Assembly: GCA_964385235.1 (NCBI GenBank)
Contig: CAYLOD010000015.1
Coordinates: forward strand, 1-30,196
Source of the DNA: Pseudoruminococcus sp964385235
Lineage (GTDB): Bacteria; Bacillota; Clostridia; Oscillospirales; Acutalibacteraceae
Direction: 5' to 3'
DNA: 30,196 nt
A program made the translations under genes and the position numbers. The notes under the pieces were generated by a model. It was given only the letters and a program-made list of their open reading frames with translations, was not told the DNA's origin and searched no databases. This document shows, piece after piece, positions 17,064 to 24,464 of this stretch; position 1 is the stretch's first letter; every line of letters starts with the position of its first letter.

Positions 17064-20000
17064 GTGTTATTAAAATCTCTTGAGCTGCAGGGCTTTAAGA
17101 CATTTCCGGACAAAACAAGGCTCACGTTTACAAGAGGTATAACGGCTGTTGTCGGTCCGAACGGCAGCGGAAAGAGCAATATTAGTGACGCTGTGCGATG
17201 GGCTCTGGGCGAACAGTCCGCAAAAGCGCTTCGCTGCTCAAGGATGGAGGACGTCATCTTTAACGGCACGAAAAACCGCAATCGCACGGGCTTCGCACAG
17301 GTCACGCTTACCATTGATAATTCCGACAGAACGCTCGATTTCGACAAGGACGAGGTTTCCGTAACACGGCGCTATTATCGTTCGGGAACAAGCGAATATC
17401 TTATCAACAACACGATAGTCCGTTTACAGGACATTCATGAACTTTTTATGGATACAGGTCTTGGTCGTGACGGATACTCGATTATAAGCCAAGGCAAAAT
17501 AGACTCGATAGTCGCCGCGAAAAGTGAGGACAGACGAGAGATATTTGAGGAAGCGGCGGGCATATCGCGTTACCGCTACCGAAAGGCGGACGCGGAGCGC
17601 AGACTCGGACGGACGGAGGAAAACCTTGTTCGTCTGCGTGATATTTTATCGGAGCTTGAGGGCAGAGTCGAGCCGCTGAGGATACAGTCCGAAAAAGCAA
17701 AAGCATACCTTGAATACGCGGAGGAGAAAAGGAATCTCGAGATCGGACTTTGGTTAAAGACTATAGAACGGTCAGCAAGACTTCTGCGTGAGCAGGAGGA
17801 TAAGCTCGCGACAGCGCAAAGCCAATATGATGAAGCTCAAAGGGCTCTCTCTCTGATAGAGTCGAAAACAGAGGAACTTTTCTCAAACCAGAGCAAAATT
17901 ACCGCGAGGATAGAGGAGCTTCGTTCTGAAGTCTCCCGCCTTGATGAGGAGGGCGCTGAAAAACGTGCGCGTGTGAATGTTTTACGGAATGATATTTATC
18001 ATAATGAGGAAACTATTGCGAGAATAAATTCCGATATAGACGATATGAAGCGAAGTTCGGCGGAGATTGAAGGGGAAATAAGCAAAAAGCGTCTGCAAAT
18101 ATCCGAAAAGGAAAAAGCCCTTGAAAAATATAAGGAAAACCTGAATACATACCTTGAGCGCCTCGATACTTTAAGGGACGGCGAAAGCGAGAGCAGCGAC
18201 AAGCTGATGTCTATAAACAACGAGATTTCAAGGCTGACGTCGGAGCTCTCGGAGATCAATGTTAAATATATGACGTCGGGTACTTCCGTTTCTGAAATCA
18301 GCGCGAGAATGCAGTCGTTTGAAAACAGCATCAACGAAAAGATTTCTCAAATATCAACCTTGGAGGGAATCATTTCAGATTACGAGAAAATGGTTTCCGA
18401 TTGTGATGAAAGAATTACAGAGCTGACAAATATTTCAAGCGGCTGCGAGCTAAGACTGCGGCAAAAATCACGTCAATGCGACGAGATTAAGGCAAGCTCC
18501 GATAAGTTGCGTCTTGACAGTGAGCAGCTTTTTCGCAAGGCAAAGTTACTTGAGGATCTCGAGCGCAATCTTGAGGGCTTTGCCGCGAGCGTCAAGACTG
18601 TTATGCGTGAGGTAAGAAACGGCGGTCTTACGGGTATACACGGACCTGTTTCCCGCGCCGTCACTGTACCGTATGAGTACAGCACGGCTATAGAAACAGC
18701 CTTGGGCGGGGCTATGCAGAACATTATTACCGATACGGATTCCGACGCGAAGAAGGCAATCGCGTTTTTAAAGCGCCGGGACGGCGGCAGAGCGACTTTC
18801 CTGCCAATATCGTCCATTAAGGCGCGCGAGTTTACTGAGCGCGGACTTGAGCAGTGTGAGGGCTTTATAGGTATTGCCTCGCGGTTGTGCTCATACAAGG
18901 ACTGCTATAAGGAGATTATAAGCTCCCTGCTCGGAAGGATCGTAATTGCCGATAATCTTGACAGCGCGATTATCATAGCTAAGAAATATAATTACCGTTT
19001 CAAGATAGTTACGCTCGACGGACAGGTCGTAAATGCCGGCGGATCGCTGACCGGAGGCTCCCTTGCGAAGAGCGCGGGACTTCTCGGACGCGCGAGCGAA
19101 ATAGAAAGCATTAAAAACCGGGCTCAAGACTTAAAGGGCGAATATGAGCAGTCCTCGGAAAGACTTAGATATTTATCTGAGCAGACGTCAAAAATAAAGG
19201 CGGAGCTTTCGGGCGCGCAGGGCGAGCTTTACAAGGCACAGAGCGATAAGGTGAAAATAGAGGCCGAATTGAAAAGCCGCCGCTCGGAGCTTGAAAGCAC
19301 TCAAAAGCTTCTCACGGAGCTGAAATCCGACCGCGAAAGATCCGGTGAGAGAATAACCTCGCTTAAAAGCGATATGGACAGCACAAAGGCTCTCGCGGAG
19401 GAATACAGGATAAAAATATCGGAGCTTGAATCGGCGGCGGACGCTTTGTCAGGCAGTCGTGACGAGCTTCGGAAAAAACGCGAGGAACTTTCCGCGGGAC
19501 TTCAGGAGATACGTCTGTCTGTTGTTACAACAGAAAAGGACATAGAGGCGCTTTATGCCGATATTGACGGTTATGAACTTCGCAGAAACGCGGGCAGCGG
19601 AAGAATAGACGCGCTTAAAGCGGAGTGCGAAGATATAAAAAATACGAACTCAGAACTTATGAAAAGCATTGAAGAACTGACTTCACAAGCTGACATACTT
19701 TCCGAAAAGTCGAGGGCAAATGCCGATCTCATAGCCGCGCAGTCACAGTCACGGCTGGATATCGAAAAGCGGCAGACAGAGCTTCGCGGGGAGGAACGTG
19801 AAGAAACGTCAAAAATAGAACGCTTGAGCGGAGAAATTGCGAGGCTGACCGAAAAAAGGGACAATCTTCATGGCGAGTACGACAATATCATTTCTAAACT
19901 TTGGGAGGAATACGAGCTTACAAGGCGAGAGGCTGAGGAAAAGACGCCTCGGATAGAGGACGTGCCAAAGGCTCAGCGCAGGCTCTCGGAGCTAAAGCAG

Positions 20001-20645
20001 AAAATACGCTCGCTCGGAAACGTTAATGTTTCCGCGATAGACGAATACAAGGAGGTCAGTGACAGGTACGAGTTCCTCAAAAATCAGATCGGCGATGTTG
20101 AAACCTCAAGGGCTGAGCTTTTGAAGCTAATTGACGAGCTTACACATCGGATGCAGGAGATTTTTGCCGAGCGTTTTGCCCTTATAAACGAAAACTTTAA
20201 AAAGACGTTTACGGAGCTTTTCGGAGGAGGAAGCGGCGAGCTTTTACTGACCGAACCCGATAACGTAATGACGACGGGCATTGAAATAAAAGTATCGCCT
20301 CCGGGGAAAATCGTTTCAAATATAGAGCTTTTATCGGGAGGAGAGAAAGCTCTTGTTGCAATCGCGTTATATTTTGCTATAATGAAAGTAAGTCCCGCGC
20401 CGTTTTGCGTCATGGACGAGATAGAGGCGGCTCTCGATGACGTCAATGTTGACAGATTTGCGCAGTATCTGCGGCGCATGAATGACAGAACACAGTTCAT
20501 CTGTATATCGCACAGACGGGGGACTATGGAGGAGGCTGACGTCCTTTACGGCGTCACTATGCAGGACGAGGGTATATCCAAGCTGTTAGAGCTCCGCGCC
20601 TCCGAGATTGAACATCACCTCGGCTTAAACGCCCGTCATAGATGA
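17064..20645 (+). CDS. smc: Chromosome segregation protein SMC
   Basis: SMC is the ATPase of the bacterial condensin (with ScpA and ScpB), which organises and separates the chromosome. The 1193-residue protein has the Walker A loop GPNGSGKSN (31-39) at the N-terminus, about 330 residues of coiled coil, a hinge at about 520-665 (ends with GGSLTGGS), a second coiled coil, and the C-terminal head with the signature SGGEK (1091-1095) and Walker B with D1118-E1119. Start is GTG 17064, with GGTGAT at 17055-17060. It lies 32 bases after the radical SAM gene and 50 bases before ftsY. The scpA and scpB genes are not in the window. Confidence 0.98.
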   Translation: MLLKSLELQGFKTFPDKTRLTFTRGITAVVGPNGSGKSNISDAVRWALGEQSAKALRCSRMEDVIFNGTKNRNRTGFAQVTLTIDNSDRTLDFDKDEVSVTRRYYRSGTSEYLINNTIVRLQDIHELFMDTGLGRDGYSIISQGKIDSIVAAKSEDRREIFEEAAGISRYRYRKADAERRLGRTEENLVRLRDILSELEGRVEPLRIQSEKAKAYLEYAEEKRNLEIGLWLKTIERSARLLREQEDKLATAQSQYDEAQRALSLIESKTEELFSNQSKITARIEELRSEVSRLDEEGAEKRARVNVLRNDIYHNEETIARINSDIDDMKRSSAEIEGEISKKRLQISEKEKALEKYKENLNTYLERLDTLRDGESESSDKLMSINNEISRLTSELSEINVKYMTSGTSVSEISARMQSFENSINEKISQISTLEGIISDYEKMVSDCDERITELTNISSGCELRLRQKSRQCDEIKASSDKLRLDSEQLFRKAKLLEDLERNLEGFAASVKTVMREVRNGGLTGIHGPVSRAVTVPYEYSTAIETALGGAMQNIITDTDSDAKKAIAFLKRRDGGRATFLPISSIKAREFTERGLEQCEGFIGIASRLCSYKDCYKEIISSLLGRIVIADNLDSAIIIAKKYNYRFKIVTLDGQVVNAGGSLTGGSLAKSAGLLGRASEIESIKNRAQDLKGEYEQSSERLRYLSEQTSKIKAELSGAQGELYKAQSDKVKIEAELKSRRSELESTQKLLTELKSDRERSGERITSLKSDMDSTKALAEEYRIKISELESAADALSGSRDELRKKREELSAGLQEIRLSVVTTEKDIEALYADIDGYELRRNAGSGRIDALKAECEDIKNTNSELMKSIEELTSQADILSEKSRANADLIAAQSQSRLDIEKRQTELRGEEREETSKIERLSGEIARLTEKRDNLHGEYDNIISKLWEEYELTRREAEEKTPRIEDVPKAQRRLSELKQKIRSLGNVNVSAIDEYKEVSDRYEFLKNQIGDVETSRAELLKLIDELTHRMQEIFAERFALINENFKKTFTELFGGGSGELLLTEPDNVMTTGIEIKVSPPGKIVSNIELLSGGEKALVAIALYFAIMKVSPAPFCVMDEIEAALDDVNVDRFAQYLRRMNDRTQFICISHRRGTMEEADVLYGVTMQDEGISKLLELRASEIEHHLGLNARHR

Positions 20646-20695
20646 ATAAGTGAGAGCGTTCGTCCGCTGTAGGACAGGAAGGAAATGTGATAGAT

Positions 20696-21622
20696 ATGGG
20701 TTTATTTAAAAGGATAAAAGAGGGACTTAAAAAGACGAGAGACAGCATTGTCGGACGCATTGATTCCATGCTTAAATCCTTTACCAAGATAGACGAGGAG
20801 CTTTTTGAGGAGCTTCTTGAATTGCTTATTATGGGTGATGTCGGTGTAACGACCTCCGAGCATATATGCGACGAGCTGCGCGACAGGGTAAAAAATCAGG
20901 GCGTAACCGACCCCGCCGCTATCCATGATATGCTTGCTGATGTTATTACCGATATGCTGAGCGGTTCTCAGGAGCTTATAATAAATACCAAGCCGTCTGT
21001 TATACTCGTTATCGGAGTAAACGGCGTCGGTAAGACCACAACTATCGGGAAAATTTCCGCTAACCTCGTTCGTTCCGGGAAAAAGGTAACGCTTGCGGCG
21101 GCTGACACATTTCGCGCAGCCGCTATTGAGCAGCTTGAGATATGGGCTGAACGCTCAGGCGCGGATATAGTCAAGCAGCAGGTGGGTTCCGACCCCGCGG
21201 CTGTAGTATTTGACGCCATTTCTTCTGCTAAAGCAAAGGGAAGCGACGTCATAATTGCCGATACCGCGGGCAGACTTCACAACAAGAAGAACCTCATGGA
21301 CGAGCTTGCCAAGATCAACAGGATTATAGACCGTGAGCTTCCCGATGCGGATAAAGAGGTACTCCTTGTTCTCGATGCTACTACAGGTCAAAATGCCGTA
21401 AATCAGGCGCGCGAATTTAAAAACGCGGCGGGGATTACCGGCATAGTTCTTACCAAGCTTGACGGAACGGCTAAGGGAGGGGTTGTCCTTGCGATCATGG
21501 ACGACTTGAAAATACCCGTTAAATATATAGGCGTCGGTGAACAGATAGACGACCTGCAGCCGTTTAATCCGTCCGAGTTTGCGAGGGCGCTGTTTACAAT
21601 GGATAATGACATGGACGAATAA
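20696..21622 (+). CDS. ftsY: Signal recognition particle receptor FtsY
   Basis: FtsY is the membrane-associated GTPase that receives SRP-ribosome complexes at the translocon. The roughly 308-residue protein has a short amphipathic N-terminus (MGLFKRIKEGLKKT) but no long acidic A domain, as usual in Gram-positives, then the N domain and G domain with GVNGVGKTT (107-115), DTAGR and TKLDGTAKGG. ATG 20696 gives the conserved MGLFK start; a GTG at 20687 is closer to AAGGAAAT and adds three residues, so the choice is not certain. The smc-ftsY pairing is conserved in Bacillota. Confidence 0.97.
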   Translation: MGLFKRIKEGLKKTRDSIVGRIDSMLKSFTKIDEELFEELLELLIMGDVGVTTSEHICDELRDRVKNQGVTDPAAIHDMLADVITDMLSGSQELIINTKPSVILVIGVNGVGKTTTIGKISANLVRSGKKVTLAAADTFRAAAIEQLEIWAERSGADIVKQQVGSDPAAVVFDAISSAKAKGSDVIIADTAGRLHNKKNLMDELAKINRIIDRELPDADKEVLLVLDATTGQNAVNQAREFKNAAGITGIVLTKLDGTAKGGVVLAIMDDLKIPVKYIGVGEQIDDLQPFNPSEFARALFTMDNDMDE

Positions 21623-21664
21623 TCGGATATTTCGTTTATTTTCAGTTTGAAGGGGATTGATAAT

Positions 21665-22267
21665 ATGATATTTGTAGCTGCCACACACAATGAAAACAAA
21701 ATACAGGAGTTTAGCAGGATATTAAAGCCTCTCGGAGTTACGGTGATTTCAGCCAATGAGTGCGGAGTGCAGCTTCCCGAGGTTAAGGAAACAGGCACGA
21801 CTTTCGCGGAAAATGCGGAACAGAAGGCAAAAAGCGCTTGTGAGGCAACGGGACGCCCGTGTATCGCAGATGATTCGGGGCTTATGGTAGATGCTTTGGG
21901 CGGCAGACCGGGTGTGTACTCCGCCAGGTATGCCGGTGAGGGTGCTACGGATGAAGAAAAAATAGAGAAGCTTATTATTGAGCTGAGGGACACTCCCGAC
22001 GGCGAGCGCACGGCTCACTTTGTCTGCGCGATATGCTGTTGCTTCCCCGACGGAAGCAAAATCGAGGTTGAAGAAAAGTGCGACGGGTCGATAGGCTTTG
22101 CGCCCCGGGGAAAGGACGGGTTCGGTTATGACCCTATTTTCTTTACGGATGGCAACAAGACGTTCGCTGAACTTTCAAGCAACCAGAAAGACGCGATGAG
22201 CCACAGGGGCAAAGCGCTCAGACTTCTCGCCGGGAAACTGAGAGAAAAGATTAAACAGGGCAATTAA
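21665..22267 (+). CDS. rdgB: XTP/dITP diphosphatase (non-canonical purine NTP pyrophosphatase)
   Basis: Cleaves dITP, ITP and XTP to the monophosphates and so keeps deaminated purines out of DNA and RNA. The 200 residues include the N-terminal signature ATHNENKIQEF, the catalytic ADDSGLMVDALGGRPGVYSARYAG region (written here in part), GFGYDPIFF and SHRGKAL. The ATG at 21665 follows GGGGATTG and yields MIFVAATHN, the family start; an in-frame TTG 18 bases upstream is less likely. It lies 42 bases after ftsY and its stop overlaps the yhbY ribosome binding site. Confidence 0.97.
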   Translation: MIFVAATHNENKIQEFSRILKPLGVTVISANECGVQLPEVKETGTTFAENAEQKAKSACEATGRPCIADDSGLMVDALGGRPGVYSARYAGEGATDEEKIEKLIIELRDTPDGERTAHFVCAICCCFPDGSKIEVEEKCDGSIGFAPRGKDGFGYDPIFFTDGNKTFAELSSNQKDAMSHRGKALRLLAGKLREKIKQGN

Positions 22268-22276
22268 GGAGCTTTT

Positions 22277-22582
22277 ATGACAAGTAAACAACGTGCTTTT
22301 CTGCGTTCTCTCGCCGTTGACACAGATACAATAGTTATGATCGGCAAGAGCGGGATAAGCGATAATATAATTAAACAGGCGGACGACGCGCTTACGGCTC
22401 GTGAACTGATAAAAGGTAAGGTCCTCAATACCTCCGGGATCACATCTCGCGATGCCGCCGAACAGATAGCAAGTGCTACAGGCAGCGAGGTCGTTCAGGT
22501 TATAGGCACACGGTTTGTTCTTTATCGCAGAAATAATGACGAGCCTAAGATTATTCTCCCTAAGGAAAGGGGAAAGCGCTGA
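22277..22582 (+). CDS. yhbY: YhbY-type RNA-binding protein (CRM domain)
   Basis: A 101-residue protein made of a single CRS1/YhbY domain, a KH-like RNA-binding fold. The conserved start (MTSKQRAFLRSLA), the GKSGISDN loop, which corresponds to the GxxG element, and the LIKGKVLN segment are all present. YhbY associates with pre-50S particles and is thought to help ribosome assembly. AAGGAG (22266-22271) overlaps the rdgB stop TAA, so translation is coupled. Next is nadD after 36 bases, the common order in Bacillota. Confidence 0.93.
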   Translation: MTSKQRAFLRSLAVDTDTIVMIGKSGISDNIIKQADDALTARELIKGKVLNTSGITSRDAAEQIASATGSEVVQVIGTRFVLYRRNNDEPKIILPKERGKR

Positions 22583-22618
22583 ATAAAATCAGCAGATGAA
22601 AGTGATAAAGGTGTTATT

Positions 22619-23221
22619 ATGAGGACAGGTATGTTCGGAGGGAGCTTTAACCCAATACATAACGGTCACATAGAGCTTATACGGGGAGTTATCAAGGAGC
22701 TGTCGCTTGACAGACTTCTTGTTATCCCGTCGTTTATTCCTCCTCATAAGGCGGCCGATAAGTCCGTTTTGCCCGAAAACAGGCTTGATATGTGTAGGCT
22801 CGCGGTATCTGATATATCTGCCGCGAAAATTTCCGATATTGAGATAAGGCGGGGCGGAACAAGCTATACATATGAAACGCTTGAGGAACTTCATTCGATT
22901 TATCCTGAGGACGAGCTTTTTCTTATTATGGGAGCGGATATGTTTCTCACAATAGATAAATGGAAAAGACCCGATATTGTTTTCAGCCTTGCGACGGTAT
23001 GCGGAGTGCCGAGAAAGGGGACAGGCGGCAGGGAAACGCTTATGAAGCGTGAGATGCTTTATAACGATTCAGGCGCGAAAACCGTTGTACTCGGCCTGTC
23101 TCTTCCGAAAATATCATCTACCGGGGTTCGTCAGGCGGTCAAGGACAGACAAGACATTTCAGGATTTGTACCGAATGCTGTCAAAGAATATATTTTAAAA
23201 AACCGGCTTTATATTTCGTGA
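22619..23221 (+). CDS. nadD: Nicotinate-nucleotide adenylyltransferase
   Basis: Transfers AMP from ATP to nicotinic acid mononucleotide, making deamido-NAD in NAD synthesis. The 200-residue protein has the nucleotidyltransferase signature GGSFNPIHNGH (residues 8-18) and the C-terminal KISSTGVRQAV motif, the ISSTxxR element that binds the phosphates. AAAGGTG (22607-22613) is 5 bases from the ATG. The nadD-yqeK neighbourhood is conserved in Bacillota; here they are separated by a 176-base region with its own promoter-like and hairpin elements. Confidence 0.97.
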   Translation: MRTGMFGGSFNPIHNGHIELIRGVIKELSLDRLLVIPSFIPPHKAADKSVLPENRLDMCRLAVSDISAAKISDIEIRRGGTSYTYETLEELHSIYPEDELFLIMGADMFLTIDKWKRPDIVFSLATVCGVPRKGTGGRETLMKREMLYNDSGAKTVVLGLSLPKISSTGVRQAVKDRQDISGFVPNAVKEYILKNRLYIS

Positions 23222-23237
23222 TTTTAAGCATAGGTTA

Positions 23238-23267
23238 TTGCATTTGCCGTGCCGCGGGATATATAAT
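23238..23267 (+). promoter_or_regulatory. Candidate internal promoter upstream of yqeK
   Basis: TTGCAT (23238-23243) and a perfect TATAAT (23262-23267) are 18 bases apart, in the 176-base space between nadD and yqeK. Confidence 0.45.
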
Positions 23268-23317
23268 ATTCAATAGGGTGTTTGCCATTTAATGTTAAAG
23301 TCGCGGCGCGGACAGCA

Positions 23318-23366
23318 TGATTACGTCAGTGCGTGATCCGCTTTGAGAAGCGTACGGGTAATCACG
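23318..23366 (+). promoter_or_regulatory. Structured leader with competing hairpins before yqeK
   Basis: CGTGAT (23332-23337) pairs with ATCACG (23361-23366) around an inner hairpin CGCTT/AAGCG (23339-23352). The segment TGATTAC (23318-23324) is also complementary to GTAATCA (23358-23364), which overlaps the first pairing, so the two folds exclude each other. No T run follows, so transcription termination is not indicated. Confidence 0.35.
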
Positions 23367-23397
23367 GTCAGGCTATATATTTTTCGGGGGTTGCTTT

Positions 23398-23967
23398 ATG
23401 GAGATTAAGGAATATGAAACAATTATCAGACAGAGTTTAAAGGACGCTCGCTTCAAGCATTCTAAAAATGTCGCCAAGGAGGCCGTCCGCCTCGCCAAGA
23501 AATACGGAGCTGATGTTAGTAAAGCTGAAGTTGCGGGAATCCTGCACGATATAACAAAAGAAACCCCGGAAAAGGAGCAGCTTGAGATCATTAAAAGAGC
23601 GGGTATAGAGCTGACAGAGCTTGAGGCGGGCGCGCCTAAGCTGTGGCACGCGATTTCGGGAAGCGGCTATATCAAGGTCGAACTCGGCATCGACGACGAG
23701 GATATTCTTAACGCCGTTCGCTACCATACGACCGCAAGAGGCGGAATGTCCCTGCTTGAAAAGGTGATTTTCATTGCCGACTTTACATCGGAGGAGCGCA
23801 ACTATAACGGTGTTGAAAGGATCCGAAAGGCCGCCGATAAAAGCCTTGAGGCGGCTATGATTGAGGGATTGAGCTTCAGCATTGAGGATCTGGCGCATAG
23901 AAGGCTCGCGATCTCTGTTGACACATTGAACGCGTATAACGAGGTAATCATGCAAAAAAGAAAATAA
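23398..23967 (+). CDS. yqeK: YqeK-family HD-domain hydrolase
   Basis: A 189-residue HD-superfamily protein. The metal ligands are visible as H21 (FKHSKNVAKEA), the H50-D51 pair (GILHDITKE) and later histidines (KLWHAISG, RYHTTARGG). Characterised Bacillota members hydrolyse diadenosine tetraphosphate symmetrically to two ADP, removing the alarmone that builds up in heat or oxidative stress. The ATG follows GGGGG. The usual context is nadD-yqeK-(LCP gene)-rsfS; the LCP (LytR-like) gene often found between yqeK and rsfS is absent here. Confidence 0.92.
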   Translation: MEIKEYETIIRQSLKDARFKHSKNVAKEAVRLAKKYGADVSKAEVAGILHDITKETPEKEQLEIIKRAGIELTELEAGAPKLWHAISGSGYIKVELGIDDEDILNAVRYHTTARGGMSLLEKVIFIADFTSEERNYNGVERIRKAADKSLEAAMIEGLSFSIEDLAHRRLAISVDTLNAYNEVIMQKRK

Positions 23968-24017
23968 TAAATACGGGAAGCCCGTACATGATATATTGAC
24001 GGTATATTCAAGACGGT

Positions 24018-24042
24018 ATCCCCGTTGATTATTCAAGGGGAT
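24018..24042 (+). other. Hairpin between yqeK and rsfS
   Basis: ATCCCC (24018-24023) with GGGGAT (24037-24042), continued after one bulged G by TTGA/TCAA around a TTAT loop. No T run follows, so it is not a standard terminator. A smaller perfect hairpin TACGGG-AAG-CCCGTA lies at about 23972-23986. Confidence 0.4.
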
Positions 24043-24093
24043 TATATCGCGCGGTATGGCGGAGCAAGCCGCTTATTAAAACGGAGGAAGAAT

Positions 24094-24435
24094 ATGACAT
24101 CATTAGAAACAGCAAAGCTGGCATATAAAGCGCTCGATTCCAAAAAAGCGCAGAACATAAAAATTATAAAAATCAGGGACATTTCATCTCTGTCCGATTA
24201 TTTTGTAATTGCTACCGGTACATCAAGCACCCATGTCAAGTCGCTTGCCGATGAGGTAGAGGAACAGCTTGACAAGGCGGGAATAAGCGTAACACATATA
24301 GAGGGGTATCGTTCAAACTCATGGATACTTCTTGATTATGTTGATGTTGTCGTCCATGTGTTCTCGAACGAGGCTCGCGCTTATTACGACCTTGAAAGAC
24401 TGTGGCAGGATGGTGAGGAAGTCGTAATAGAATAA
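24094..24435 (+). CDS. rsfS: Ribosomal silencing factor RsfS
   Basis: RsfS (YbeB/Iojap family) binds L14 on the 50S subunit and blocks joining with 30S in starvation. The 113-residue product carries the family core: SLSDYFVIATGTSS, then HIEGYRSNSWILLDYVDVVVH, ending in YYDLERLWQDG. I chose ATG 24094 because CGGAGGAAG at 24082-24090 is correctly spaced; the longer frame from 24025 has no site and runs through the hairpin. It lies 29 bases before leuS, a conserved pairing in Bacillota. Confidence 0.96.
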   Translation: MTSLETAKLAYKALDSKKAQNIKIIKIRDISSLSDYFVIATGTSSTHVKSLADEVEEQLDKAGISVTHIEGYRSNSWILLDYVDVVVHVFSNEARAYYDLERLWQDGEEVVIE

Positions 24436-24464
24436 TATTTTTATGGTTTAAGGGGAGAAATAAA

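Noticed and set aside
24436..24464. T-box leader for leuS
   Set aside because: Only 29 bases separate rsfS and leuS, too short for a T-box.
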